A stretch of 64,000 nt of DNA from Bacteroides stercorirosoris (GTDB lineage Bacteria > Bacteroidota > Bacteroidia > Bacteroidales > Bacteroidaceae). The first letter of the stretch is position 1, and the number at the start of each line of letters is the position of its first letter. The stretch lies in assembly GCF_900142015.1 (NCBI RefSeq), contig NZ_FQZN01000023.1, positions 36,538 through 100,537 of the forward strand, written 5' to 3'. A program made the translations under genes and the position numbers. This document shows positions 17,301-25,118 of this stretch, piece by piece. The notes beneath the pieces were generated by a model. That model searched no databases. It saw only the letters and a list, made by a program, of their open reading frames with translations, and had not been told where the DNA came from.

Positions 17301-18475
17301 GTGATGCCACTCGCCGGGATGCCTTGAAGGAATATTTTGAAATAACGGTGACGGATAGCGGCATCGGGCTCGACCGTGAAAAGATAGAGCGCATATTCGA
17401 GCGTTTCTATCAGATAGATAATGATGTGACGAAGTCTAACTTCGGTACGGGAATCGGTTTGCACCTGTCTCGTTCGTTGGTGGAGTTACATCATGGGCTT
17501 ATCCTGGCGGAGAACCGGGAGGATGCTGCGGGAAGCCGTTTTGTTATCCGTATTCCGTTGGGGTCGGCACATCTGCGGGCTGACGAACTGGAAGATGTGG
17601 AAGTGGCAGCTACGCCTCATGCGGTATTTGTGAAGCCGGAGAAGCCGGATTTTGAGGAAACATTTGGGGAAGAAGGCGCGGAGGAAAAGAAAGCGGGTAA
17701 ATCGAAAAGCCGTCTGCGTATATTGATAGCGGAAGATGAAGAGGAGATCCTCTCTTATCTGAAAGAAGAGTTGGAGGGCGACTATCGGATTATGATGTGC
17801 AAGAATGGTAAAGAGGCTTATGACACGATTCTTGCGGATGCTCCCGACTTGGTGATCAGTGATATCATGATGCCGGAAATGGACGGTTTGTCTCTGTGCC
17901 GGAAGATAAAGCAAAATACGAATGTCAATCATGTGCCGGTTATTCTGCTGACGGCCAAGTCTAAACCGGAAGATACGATGGAGGGCATGGCGACCGGTGC
18001 GGATGCCTATATGGTGAAACCTTTCAACACGGAGTTGTTGAAGAGTACGATTGCCAATCTGATTGCTAACCGGAAATTGCTGAAGAGTAAATTCAGTGGT
18101 GCACAGCAACAGGAGGGTAAGGTAGAAAAATTGTCGATGAAGTCTGCGGACGAGATACTGATGAGTAAAATAATGAAAGTGATTAATGAGAACCTCTCCA
18201 ATCCGGAACTGAATGTGGAGATGCTGGCGGCGAACGTTGGCTTGAGCCGTGTTCATGTGCACCGGAAGCTGAAAGAACTGACAAACCTTTCGGCACGCGA
18301 TTTTATCAAGAATATCCGTCTGCAACAGGCTGCCGCCTTGTTGAAAGAGAAGAAACTGACAGTGTCCGAAGTGGCGTACGTGACGGGGTATACGAACTTG
18401 TCACATTTCTCCAGTTCTTTCAAGGAGGTTCATGGAATGTCGCCTAAGGAGTATATGCAGGCACACCAAGGATAG
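14384..18475 (+). CDS. Hybrid two-component system sensor/regulator (HTCS) of the xylan PUL
   Basis: A one-protein signalling system that binds a PUL-derived oligosaccharide in the periplasm and activates PUL transcription. Of 1363 residues, 1-24 form a signal peptide. Two seven-bladed propellers of Reg_prop repeats follow (to about 690; recurring W-I/L-G-T/S-x-x-x-G-L units). A Y_Y_Y domain ends near 765 (LPPGKYTFQVRAL) and a membrane helix spans about 787-809. The histidine kinase has the phospho-acceptor His838 in NISHEIRTPM and the G boxes FGTGIGLHLS. A receiver domain has Asp1160 in VISDIMMPEMDG, and a C-terminal AraC-type HTH covers about 1255-1360 (VAYVTGYTNLSHFSSSFKEVHGMSPKEY). Divergent from susC, so regulation of that operon is the natural reading; the exact ligand is not visible. 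Confidence 0.95.
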   Translation: MKTVRNHLPLIILLLCLLGLPVSAQTGKFYSTNNELSSSLINQIFQDERGFIWIATEYGLNKFDGLRFSNYKHISGDSTSIKNNYVRTLFEDNEQNLLVGCIDGLMKYDPETDSFREIPMMRAGKQVFPHVTQMQKLHNGEIWIVTTGQGIFRLDEQRRQALSIDEIMKQVNYNFQSNLYEDSHYNIWIGTEGHGLICYLPATKEVRVYRYPVINDNYVSAITEDKYGNLFVGTQKQGLSRYDREQNRFVSVPYEGGGTLSVYCLTVVDDRLLIGTDGQGLKAYNRMTGKIEDYSINSAPLDFSEGKIHAILEDRDKNLWLGLFQRGIALIPKQENPFEYYGNKSIYYNPIGQGCVMSIYQDSNHHLWVGTDNEGVYELSAEGKRLRHYQPGSSPRSVANTIMCMYEDTNGDFWLGSYTRGLAKLNRRTGECEYPLPIDNEKIFSITEDRHKNLYIATFGSGFYQYNLVTKTLKHYESSKDETGDLTRNELANDWVNYIFCDSEGLIWLGHYKGISCFNPENESFINYRKVNSLIEDRVGYVLQEDHAGNIWAGTTDGLYRFDKKTEELKCFTIADGLPNNVICGLCEDARHNIWISTYMGICRYDVANNRFINYYAGDGLQGNEFTHGAFYKDRAGKIYFGGINGITYFSPSSIGSVLKDTRVWITDFFIFNQPVRKNTHSGRHPVIYTSVLDANLFQLAHHDNTFSIVFSTLQYNNPEQISYQYKIEELSNQWLSTEPGVNRVTYNNLPPGKYTFQVRALSHGNLSEIRTVKILITPPWYEMWWAYCIYVFLFGLLVLGIVNYIVSRMRHRREIMKREHAEQLNEAKLQFFINISHEIRTPMTLIINPLEKLLAEKKGGEVQKTYLMIYRNAQRILRLINQLMDIRKLDKGQMFMKFRETDMVGFIEDVMLTFDYLAQKKKIHFSFEHTMPQLKVWVDMNNFDKILMNIFSNAFKYTPEQGEITVNLSTGRDATRRDALKEYFEITVTDSGIGLDREKIERIFERFYQIDNDVTKSNFGTGIGLHLSRSLVELHHGLILAENREDAAGSRFVIRIPLGSAHLRADELEDVEVAATPHAVFVKPEKPDFEETFGEEGAEEKKAGKSKSRLRILIAEDEEEILSYLKEELEGDYRIMMCKNGKEAYDTILADAPDLVISDIMMPEMDGLSLCRKIKQNTNVNHVPVILLTAKSKPEDTMEGMATGADAYMVKPFNTELLKSTIANLIANRKLLKSKFSGAQQQEGKVEKLSMKSADEILMSKIMKVINENLSNPELNVEMLAANVGLSRVHVHRKLKELTNLSARDFIKNIRLQQAAALLKEKKLTVSEVAYVTGYTNLSHFSSSFKEVHGMSPKEYMQAHQG

Positions 18476-18489
18476 CTTAAATCATTCTT

Positions 18490-19695
18490 TTATTCTTTAC
18501 CCTTCCATATAGAGAGTATTTTCCGGCGTATCAGGAGTATGTTCAGGGCGGATACGGCTATGAACAAGATACTTCCGGCAAGAATGCAGGGCAGCAGGGA
18601 ACCCGTTTCCAGTTGTGGAAGAAGGGTTTGTAGCACACCTGTATAGTAACTTCTCAGCCATGCCACGCCACAGATGGCAAGGAATAGTACGAGAAGGTTT
18701 AATCCTACGGTCAATATATGATAGGGCATTGCCACTTTGGAAGGACTGTAGCCTATCAGCAACAGGTTTTCCAACTTGGCGGTATTTTTCTGGAGCAGCA
18801 GGAATACGCTCAACATCAGGATGTAGAAAGACAGGATGCTGATGAACAGTCCCACACCCGAAACGATACCTGTGATGAGGCGCAGGAAGTAAGTTGTCTT
18901 TCCGGCGTCCAGGTTATCTCCTTCGGTTTCATAGTTCTTCTGCTGGAAATAGTCGGTGATGGCTGTATCCGTGGGGTTCTTTACTTCTACAATAAGGCGT
19001 GAAGACTGTGCTTCTCTTTCGGGAGCAAATGTCTTGTTTGCCCATTCCATGAACGATTGCGGAACGAGGATGGTATTCAGGCGGTTGGAGAAACCGACGA
19101 TGTTTCCTTTGTACTGTTCCGTACGTCCGTTGCCGCGCATGATGATGTCCATCTGTATCAGTCCCATTACGCCTTCCGACAGCTTTGGCAGGTTGCGGCT
19201 TTGTGCAAACCCGAAGTTGTAAAGGTTGAGGTAGTTGCGGGGGATGATGATAGGTATGGTCTGTGTCTCCTCGTCGAAATGCCACTTGTCCAGACTGACG
19301 TCGACAAAGGCATCGGGAACAGATTCGAAAAACATATCGGTGGAGATGCGGATGCCGGCCTGTTGCATTCCCAGTCCTGCCGATACTTTGAAAAGGGTGG
19401 GGGTAAAGGCGCCTACGCTACGCGTGAAGGGCTGGGCTTCCAGTTCCTTGATTTCTTCTTTGGAGAAAGTGTTGCTTTGTCCGGTAAGGCTGCCGAGGGC
19501 GCTGATTTTTTTCGTAGCGATGATATAATCCTTTTTCATGAAACTGTCTCCCTGCGTGAAGACGGGGAGGACATCCTTATAAAATTGCACGCTTAGCAGT
19601 ACAATCAGCATTCCGAAGATGTTGGCGAGAAAAAAGCCGCTCAGTTGCCCGATGCTGATGTGTTGGCGAAGAAGTTTCCAAACAAGTCTGTTCAT
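18490..19695 (-). CDS. ABC transporter permease, FtsX-like
   Basis: Inner-membrane protein of 401 residues with the MacB/FtsX layout: one helix near residue 20 (FFLANIFGMLIVLLSVQFY), a large periplasmic region (about 45-260), then three C-terminal helices (about 268-300, 320-345, 360-385). It is the probable partner of the ATPase encoded 179 bp upstream. MacB-like systems of this type do not pump solutes across the membrane directly but move lipoproteins or other envelope components; the cargo here is unknown. It is convergent with the regulator gene, whose stop lies only 14 bp away, and no terminator is visible between them. Confidence 0.75.
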   Translation of the reverse strand: MNRLVWKLLRQHISIGQLSGFFLANIFGMLIVLLSVQFYKDVLPVFTQGDSFMKKDYIIATKKISALGSLTGQSNTFSKEEIKELEAQPFTRSVGAFTPTLFKVSAGLGMQQAGIRISTDMFFESVPDAFVDVSLDKWHFDEETQTIPIIIPRNYLNLYNFGFAQSRNLPKLSEGVMGLIQMDIIMRGNGRTEQYKGNIVGFSNRLNTILVPQSFMEWANKTFAPEREAQSSRLIVEVKNPTDTAITDYFQQKNYETEGDNLDAGKTTYFLRLITGIVSGVGLFISILSFYILMLSVFLLLQKNTAKLENLLLIGYSPSKVAMPYHILTVGLNLLVLFLAICGVAWLRSYYTGVLQTLLPQLETGSLLPCILAGSILFIAVSALNILLIRRKILSIWKGKE

Positions 19696-19715
19696 TGAAG
19701 TTTGAGGTTATTGTT

Positions 19716-19877
19716 AAATGATAATTTAGCGGCTTTGCCGCTAAAAATTGACAATTGACAATTGACAATTACCATTCGGAACGATTGTTTAAGCACAATA
19801 TAGCGCAGCCTAATTGTTAATTGTCAATTGTCAATTGTCAATTTTTAGCGGGCATCCGCCCGCTAAATTATCATTTA
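19716..19877. repeat. 160-bp nested palindrome with TTGACAATT repeats
   Basis: Left half: a small hairpin TTTAGCGGC-ttt-GCCGCTAAA followed by three TTGACAATT units (to 19771). Right half: the mirror image with AATTGTCAA units (from about 19812), then a small hairpin TTTAGCGGG/CCCGCTAAA. The outer arms (AAATGATAATTTAGCGG against CCGCTAAATTATCATTT) also pair. The structure fills the gap between the ATPase and permease genes and reaches the ATPase stop codon. Confidence 0.8.
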
Positions 19878-20519
19878 TAGTTTTAATATTTTATTGTAGT
19901 CCAGTTCTATATGTTTCCCGATAGAGGTCACCACCACTCCCGCACCTTGCTTTGCGGCCTCCTCGGTCAGCATGTGTCCCATGAGTGCACTGTTATTATC
20001 ATCCAGGTGACTGATCGGTTCATCCAGGAAGATGAAGTCGAACGGTTGGCATAGCGCACGGATGAAGGCTACGCGTTGCTGCTGGCCGAAAGATAACTTT
20101 CCTGCTTTTTCATCTGCTTTGTCTGCGATGCCGAGCGTTTCGAAGAGGGAAAGGATTTCTTTTTTCTTCTTATGGTTGGTAAGGCGGTTCTTTAATTGTA
20201 CGTTTTCCAGCGCTGTCAATTCGTGGAAGATGCGCAATTCCTGGAACAGCATGCTCAACGAATGTTTCCGCAACTCCACCCATTCGTGGATGGATAGCGA
20301 ACGGATATTCCGTTCATCGAAATTGATGATACCCTGGTAGTCGCGGCGATACCCGTAGAGATAGCTGCATAGAGAAGATTTACCCGTGCCGGAAGCGGCT
20401 TCAATCAGATACCGCTCTCCCTTTCGCAGCACAAGATCCTGGTGCCATACGTCGGATGTGATGGCATCCCGGTCGGCAAACACTTGGGGAAGTGTTTGCC
20501 GCAGATGAATGATTTCCAT
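19875..20519 (-). CDS. ABC transporter ATP-binding protein (LolD/MacB-type)
   Basis: Cytoplasmic ATPase of 214 residues that would power the FtsX-like permease encoded downstream. Walker A is EAASGTGKSSL (about 38-48), the Q-loop region contains MLFQELRIF, the signature is LSFGQQQRV (the usual LSGGQ has a Phe), Walker B is FIFLDEP near 160-166 with the D-loop SHLDD, and the switch His is in IGKHIELD. Length fits this compact family. It starts 12 bp after the DUF4836 gene, suggesting co-transcription and perhaps a shared envelope task. Confidence 0.85.
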   Translation of the reverse strand: MEIIHLRQTLPQVFADRDAITSDVWHQDLVLRKGERYLIEAASGTGKSSLCSYLYGYRRDYQGIINFDERNIRSLSIHEWVELRKHSLSMLFQELRIFHELTALENVQLKNRLTNHKKKKEILSLFETLGIADKADEKAGKLSFGQQQRVAFIRALCQPFDFIFLDEPISHLDDNNSALMGHMLTEEAAKQGAGVVVTSIGKHIELDYNKILKL

Positions 20520-20531
20520 TATTGATAGGGA

Positions 20532-22079
20532 TTAGATACCTGCAAACTCTTTGATAAAGTTTACAATCTGTTTCAATGCATTTACGTTTTTGTCTTTCAG
20601 CTGAATGACCATTTCTGCATTATTCTCTGAGACAATTTCCATATATGAAACCTTATCAGCCAAAGCAATGGCAGTCGCATATTGTGCTCCGCCGTATTCG
20701 CCCATCATCTTCACTACCGGTAATGCAAGCACTGCTTCCATATTCAGTACGAGAGCACAATTCTTACCTTTTATGCCGGCTGCATATTCTGTATCCTTAG
20801 CTGACGGATCAACTGTCTTATCTATGTTTTTGTATTGCATTTCGTCATTCGTAGCATATAAATTGTTTCCATGTACCCCAAAGAAAATATTCATCATTCT
20901 GGATTTATATACGTATTCATTTTCTCCCAGTTTCAGGATGTCTTCTCCACGTTTCAGACCCAGTTCGTTTTTCTTCTCGTACAGCATTTGTATAGGCGTG
21001 GCACTCTTAACATTGGCATATAGCAGGAAGGTAGGAGCATTATTCATGGTAACATTGATCAATCCCAGTGTAATATCCTTCTGGAATGTGCCGAACAATT
21101 CTTTTACTTCATTAGCCTTGGCTATAGAGAAATTCTTTTGGAATTCTTCATTCTCCGATAATAGGTTGTAGACTTCTTCTCCATTGACTCCTCCGCTGAT
21201 AAGCATCAGGGTAGATTTCGGGAAATTTTTCAGGTAGGTGTTCTCTATCGGCCGGCTTGCTTTCATTTGTTTGTCAAGCATGGCTTGCAGTTCGGGACTT
21301 TCCGTGACGAAGTTATACTTCATACTGATTTTTCCTTTTTCGAAAGAGATATTTGCCAGTACCTGACAGCTTTTCATGTCGAAGGTTTGGGGCATACCGA
21401 AATTGAACTGGTTAGAATATGCTCCCATCAGACTTCCCGGAGTGAATAATATGTCGATGTCTCCATTTGCCTTCTGCATCTTTTTGAAGGCACTGGTCGA
21501 AACAATGCTGTTTTCGTTTGTCTGCTTCAGCAAAGCGGGTAGGCCTTGCTTGATTTTCTCAAGTTGAGTGGCGCCTTTATAGCTGATCAACATTAAAGTA
21601 GAAGGAGTATAGGCTATAAATACCTGGTTACCCATTTGGGTGAACTGATATCCGTCGCCACTATTGATCGGTTGGCAGATCTTTTCTTTTTCCAGTGTTT
21701 CAAGCGCAGTGTGAAGGTCATCTTCGTTGATAACTTTGGCTACCGCACTGGAGTAAGGAAATGACTCGGAATTGAAAATATATATGGGTGCCGATATGTC
21801 GATTCCCGATTTCTGAGAGTCTTTCAGTATCATTTCTACTTGTTGGAATGTGGCGGCATTCATACCATCCTTCAAGGCATCTATCAGCTTTTGTTTAGCT
21901 TCTTTGTTCTCCTTGTCGTTGAGTCCTGCTTTGTCGGCCAGCGATTTCATGTTGATACTGGCTACTACGGTGGCATTGGCAGGAATCACATTCGTGTATT
22001 CCGATTTCTTGGAACATGCGCTGACAAAGACCATCAATACAGCCATCAACGCCAAGTGGGGAAACAAACTTTTTTTCAT
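20532..22079 (-). CDS. DUF4836 family lipoprotein
   Basis: A 515-residue predicted lipoprotein of the Bacteroidetes family DUF4836. The signal peptide ends in FVSAC (Cys22) followed by SKKSEY. The body begins with the family hallmark VIPANATVVASINMKSLADKAGL and continues as an alternation of helical and beta segments, with further blocks such as FTPGSLMGAYSNQFNFGMPQ. The two-fold similarity to DUF3352-type proteins suggests a periplasmic or outer-membrane binding role, but no function is established. It is immediately upstream of the ABC ATPase and may work with that transporter. Confidence 0.75.
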   Translation of the reverse strand: MKKSLFPHLALMAVLMVFVSACSKKSEYTNVIPANATVVASINMKSLADKAGLNDKENKEAKQKLIDALKDGMNAATFQQVEMILKDSQKSGIDISAPIYIFNSESFPYSSAVAKVINEDDLHTALETLEKEKICQPINSGDGYQFTQMGNQVFIAYTPSTLMLISYKGATQLEKIKQGLPALLKQTNENSIVSTSAFKKMQKANGDIDILFTPGSLMGAYSNQFNFGMPQTFDMKSCQVLANISFEKGKISMKYNFVTESPELQAMLDKQMKASRPIENTYLKNFPKSTLMLISGGVNGEEVYNLLSENEEFQKNFSIAKANEVKELFGTFQKDITLGLINVTMNNAPTFLLYANVKSATPIQMLYEKKNELGLKRGEDILKLGENEYVYKSRMMNIFFGVHGNNLYATNDEMQYKNIDKTVDPSAKDTEYAAGIKGKNCALVLNMEAVLALPVVKMMGEYGGAQYATAIALADKVSYMEIVSENNAEMVIQLKDKNVNALKQIVNFIKEFAGI

Positions 22080-22104
22080 ATCATTCTTGATTTTAGTGTG
22101 ATTA

Positions 22105-22803
22105 TCATTGATTTTGTAAATTCAGTATGTGGCAGGCTACCAAAGCTGCTGTCTCCGTGCGCAACCTCGACCTTCCCAGACTGATAGGTGTAAAGCCGTT
22201 CTCCATAGCCTTTTTCACTTCCTCTTCGCTGAAATCTCCTTCCGGGCCTATCAACACCAGTGCGTCTTCTCCTTTCCGGAATATATCTTTCAACAGAGGT
22301 TTTTCGCCTTCATAACAATGTGCGATGAATTTCTGCCCCTTGAAAGGCCGGGTGATGAATTTATCGAAGTCGGTCATTTCATTCAGTTGTGGCAGACGTG
22401 CTTTGAGAGATTGCTTGATGGCGGACACAAGTATCTTGCTGATACGTTCCGTTTTGATGACTTTCCGTTCGGAGAAGCGGCAGTTCAGAAAAGTCAGTTC
22501 GTCGAAGCCTATCTCGGTGGCTTTCTCTGCAAACCATTCCGTGCGGTCCATGTTTTTGGTGGGAGCCATCGCTATGTGCAGATGCCCACTCCATAAGGGT
22601 TCCTGATAGGTGGTTTCCAGGATATTTACGATACAACGCTTGTTGGTGGCGGCACTGATTTCTGCGCGGTAGAAGTTACCTTTACCGTCAGTCAGAGTTA
22701 TTTGGTCACCGATGTTAAGGCGTAACACGCGGACACAGTGTTGTGCTTCCTCTTCGGGAAGTTCGGCATGAGTCTGTATATCGGGTGTATAGAATACGTG
22801 CAT
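22105..22803 (-). CDS. rsmE: 16S rRNA (uracil(1498)-N(3))-methyltransferase RsmE
   Basis: Cytoplasmic SPOUT-class methyltransferase that uses S-adenosylmethionine to make m3U1498 in 16S rRNA of the 30S subunit. It is 232 residues, normal for the family. The N-terminal PUA-like part has EEAQHCVRVLRLNIGDQITLTDGKG. The C-terminal knot shows ALVLIGPEGDFSEEEVKKA and the closing SLGRSRLRTETAALVACHIL, both diagnostic. It follows the DUF151 gene by 6 bp on the same strand, so the two are almost certainly co-transcribed. Confidence 0.95.
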   Translation of the reverse strand: MHVFYTPDIQTHAELPEEEAQHCVRVLRLNIGDQITLTDGKGNFYRAEISAATNKRCIVNILETTYQEPLWSGHLHIAMAPTKNMDRTEWFAEKATEIGFDELTFLNCRFSERKVIKTERISKILVSAIKQSLKARLPQLNEMTDFDKFITRPFKGQKFIAHCYEGEKPLLKDIFRKGEDALVLIGPEGDFSEEEVKKAMENGFTPISLGRSRLRTETAALVACHILNLQNQ

Positions 22804-22809
22804 AAGTTT

Positions 22810-23412
22810 TTATTGCTGATTTTTTCGTTTGGTTATTTCGTCCCTGATATGGGCGGCGCGTTCGTAGTTCTCATTGGCGACGGCCTCTTGTAAGGCCTTT
22901 TGTAGCATCTCCATGGTGTCTCCATGAAAAAACTCGTCGTCGTGCGGGGCGGGATTCTCTCCCATTGGGGCTATACTTCCCGCTTCATTTTCTTTTCCGG
23001 TTTTAAGTTGTTCCGATTCCAATATCTCTTCGTAGATGAAAATCGGGGCTTTCATCCGCAAAGCCATAGCCACTGCATCGGATGTACGGGCGTCCATACG
23101 GATGATGGCGTCGTCTGCTTTCAGATAAATATAGGAATAGAATACACCGTTATCCACTCTGTAAATAAGCGCGCGCATCATCTTTACACCTAATACTTCC
23201 AGACATGAAGCGAAAAGGTTGTGTGTCAACGGACGTGGCGGAACGATCCCTTTCAGACCGATTAGCATCGCCTGAGCTTCCGCCGCACCGATAATCACCG
23301 GCAATTGGCGTGCGCCGTCCACTTCTCCCAACACCAGTGCATAAGCTCCTGCCTGTTCCTGACTGTTGGAGATGTTTAGTACTTCCAGTTCTACTTTCTT
23401 CTTCTTATCCAT
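22810..23412 (-). CDS. Bifunctional nuclease family protein (DUF151) with UvrB/UvrC motif
   Basis: Cytoplasmic protein of 200 residues. Residues about 5-135 form the DUF151 (bifunctional nuclease) domain, with LGEVDGARQLPVIIGAAEAQAM and RMDARTSDAVAMALRMKAPIF. A linker is followed by a C-terminal UVR motif (about 170-198, ALQEAVANENYERAAHIRDEI), which in UvrB/UvrC mediates protein contacts. The DUF151 plus UVR architecture is usual for Bacteroidetes. Nuclease activity is known from plant homologues and is not proven here. Confidence 0.9.
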   Translation of the reverse strand: MDKKKKVELEVLNISNSQEQAGAYALVLGEVDGARQLPVIIGAAEAQAMLIGLKGIVPPRPLTHNLFASCLEVLGVKMMRALIYRVDNGVFYSYIYLKADDAIIRMDARTSDAVAMALRMKAPIFIYEEILESEQLKTGKENEAGSIAPMGENPAPHDDEFFHGDTMEMLQKALQEAVANENYERAAHIRDEITKRKNQQ

Positions 23413-23463
23413 AAGGAGGCTTTTTTGAGTAATTAGTAGTCAGTAGTTACTACTTACTACTAT

Positions 23464-24720
23464 CTACTTACTGCTAATTCCTTTTTCCGGCTGATGCTTG
23501 TACTTGAATACCAAGGCAAACAAGATACCGATAACCAGTGCGTAGGCGGCAAAGATAAACCAGATCTCGGGCCACTCACGACTTACCAGTTTGCCATCGG
23601 CATATACTGAGAAAGCATCTACTACGGCACCGCTGGCATATCCTCCAATAATGGCGCCTAAACCATTGGTCATCATAAAGAATAACCCCTGGGCACTGGC
23701 GCGGATATTGGAACTGGTTTCTTGTTCAACAAACAACGAACCCGAAATGTTGAAGAAATCAAACGCCATACCATAAACAATCATGGATAGGATTAACATC
23801 CACAGGCCGGAACCCGGATCTCCGAAGCCGAACAATCCAAACCGGAATACCCATGCAAACATACTGATCAGCATAACCTGCTTGATTCCGAAATGTCTCA
23901 GAAAGAAAGGTATGGCGAGAATGAATAATGTCTCGGACATCTGCGAGATTGATAGCAGGATAACCGAATGTTTCACTCCGAAGGAATCTGCATACTCAGG
24001 GATACTGGCAAAACTACCCAGGAAAAGGTCGCCATACGTATTGGTAATCTGCAACGCTGCTCCCAGAAGCATGGAGAATAAGAAGAAAATGGCCATTTTC
24101 TTTTTTTTGAATAATACAAATGCATCCAGTCCTAAAGAAGAAAGCAATGATTTGTTTCCTGTTTTGGCAGGTTTACATGCCGGTAGGGTGAAAGAATATA
24201 GTCCCAGTATTAGTGCAGATGCACCACCTACATAAAGTTGGGCGCTTGAGTTCTTGAATCCGGTAAGATCTACTGCCCACATCGCACAGATAAAACCAAT
24301 GGTTCCCCATACGCGAATGGGAGGGAAATCTTTAATCAAATCACACTTATATTGTTCAAGCGAATTGTACGAAACTGTATTGGCCAGTGATAAAGTCGGC
24401 ATATATACCAATAAATTGAGTAACATTGCCCAATACATCTGGTCATATCCCGTAGCGGTAGAAGCATAGAAAAGACAGGCAGCTCCTATAATATGGCAAA
24501 GTCCGTATAAACGTTCTGCATTGAACCACTTATCGGCAATGATACCAATGATACCGGGCATAATTAGAGAGGCAATGCCCATGGTTGCGAATATTGCGCC
24601 GATTTGGCCTCCTTCGAAGTGGAGTTCTCTACCCATGTAACCTCCCAATGAAATTAACCATGACCCCCATACAAAGAATTGCAGGAAGTTCATGATAATC
24701 AAACGAACTTTTATACTCAT
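23464..24720 (-). CDS. Nucleoside:H+ symporter family MFS transporter (NupG/XapB-like)
   Basis: Inner-membrane transporter of 418 residues with 12 predicted helices, of the nucleoside:H+ symporter family. The N-terminus has IMNFLQFFVWGSWLISLGGYM, and later blocks LWMLILSMIVYGMAFDFFNISGSLFVEQE and GLFFMMTNGLGAIIGGYASG match the family. A central cytoplasmic loop rich in Lys (LFKKKKMAIFFLF) follows helix 6. It is upstream of the DUF151 gene; the 51-bp gap contains an imperfect inverted repeat. Its own long leader carries a predicted leader peptide and terminator, so expression is probably attenuated. Nucleoside specificity is inferred from the family. Confidence 0.85.
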   Translation of the reverse strand: MSIKVRLIIMNFLQFFVWGSWLISLGGYMGRELHFEGGQIGAIFATMGIASLIMPGIIGIIADKWFNAERLYGLCHIIGAACLFYASTATGYDQMYWAMLLNLLVYMPTLSLANTVSYNSLEQYKCDLIKDFPPIRVWGTIGFICAMWAVDLTGFKNSSAQLYVGGASALILGLYSFTLPACKPAKTGNKSLLSSLGLDAFVLFKKKKMAIFFLFSMLLGAALQITNTYGDLFLGSFASIPEYADSFGVKHSVILLSISQMSETLFILAIPFFLRHFGIKQVMLISMFAWVFRFGLFGFGDPGSGLWMLILSMIVYGMAFDFFNISGSLFVEQETSSNIRASAQGLFFMMTNGLGAIIGGYASGAVVDAFSVYADGKLVSREWPEIWFIFAAYALVIGILFALVFKYKHQPEKGISSK

Positions 24721-24875
24721 GACTTTTCTAAATTTGTGTTTCTCTTTTTACATTAATATTAGATGCAAATATAATATTTTCGTTGATTGGGTGAGCAATC
24801 AAATTAATAAAAAGCGCATAAAAGTGAAGAAAGGTGAAGAATAGATGGTAAAAAGCGGAGTACTTAGGGGTATAT

Positions 24876-24944
24876 AAAAAAAGAAGGCTATCTATCCCAG
24901 ACAGCCAATCTTTATTAACCTTAAATCTAATACCATGAAAAACA
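24876..24944 (-). ncRNA. Attenuated leader RNA or small RNA with intrinsic terminator
   Basis: On the minus strand a start site near 24944 would give a short RNA ending in a hairpin (GGCTGTCT at 24899-24906 pairing with AGATAGCC at 24886-24893, loop of 5) and a run of seven T (24876-24882). It lies 156 bp before the MFS start codon. It may be a stand-alone small RNA or a transcription attenuator for the MFS gene. Confidence 0.6.
24892..24936 (-). CDS. Possible 14-residue leader peptide overlapping the terminator
   Basis: ATG at 24934-24936 opens MVLDLRLIKIGCLG, with the TAG stop inside the terminator stem, so a translating ribosome would block hairpin formation. Leu is used three times among the first seven residues. 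This arrangement is that of leader-peptide attenuators. Too short to be sure; the evidence is the geometry only. Confidence 0.35.
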   Translation of the reverse strand: MVLDLRLIKIGCLG

Positions 24945-24949
24945 CAGTG

Positions 24950-24957
24950 CAAATATA
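24950..24957 (-). promoter_or_regulatory. Predicted -7 element (TATATTTG) for leader RNA and MFS gene
   Basis: Minus-strand TATATTTG matches TAnnTTTG and places the start site near 24944, directly before the leader peptide ATG. The rest of the 24721-25118 intergenic region shows no other gene. Confidence 0.6.
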
Positions 24958-25106
24958 GTGGGTTTTATGTTATACAACATAATGTTTGGCTTATTTTCTG
25001 CTTTGTATTAACATCTTTTATTATATATGATGCTTTTTAGCCTTGTTGTAGGGGATAAAGTGCAGTTTTTGCTAAGATAGTATTAGCTACTTTTACTTCA
25101 CTTGCC

Positions 25107-25114
25107 TATCTTTG
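25107..25114 (+). promoter_or_regulatory. Predicted -7 element (TATCTTTG) touching the GH2 start codon
   Basis: TATCTTTG ends only 4 bp before the ATG at 25119. With the usual distance from this element to the start point, the transcript would begin at or next to the ATG, giving a leaderless or nearly leaderless mRNA. Confidence 0.6.
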
Positions 25115-25118
25115 CTTT

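Noticed and set aside
16334..17464. 376-residue minus-strand frame inside the HTCS gene
   Set aside because: Antisense shadow of the kinase region, no recognisable domain.
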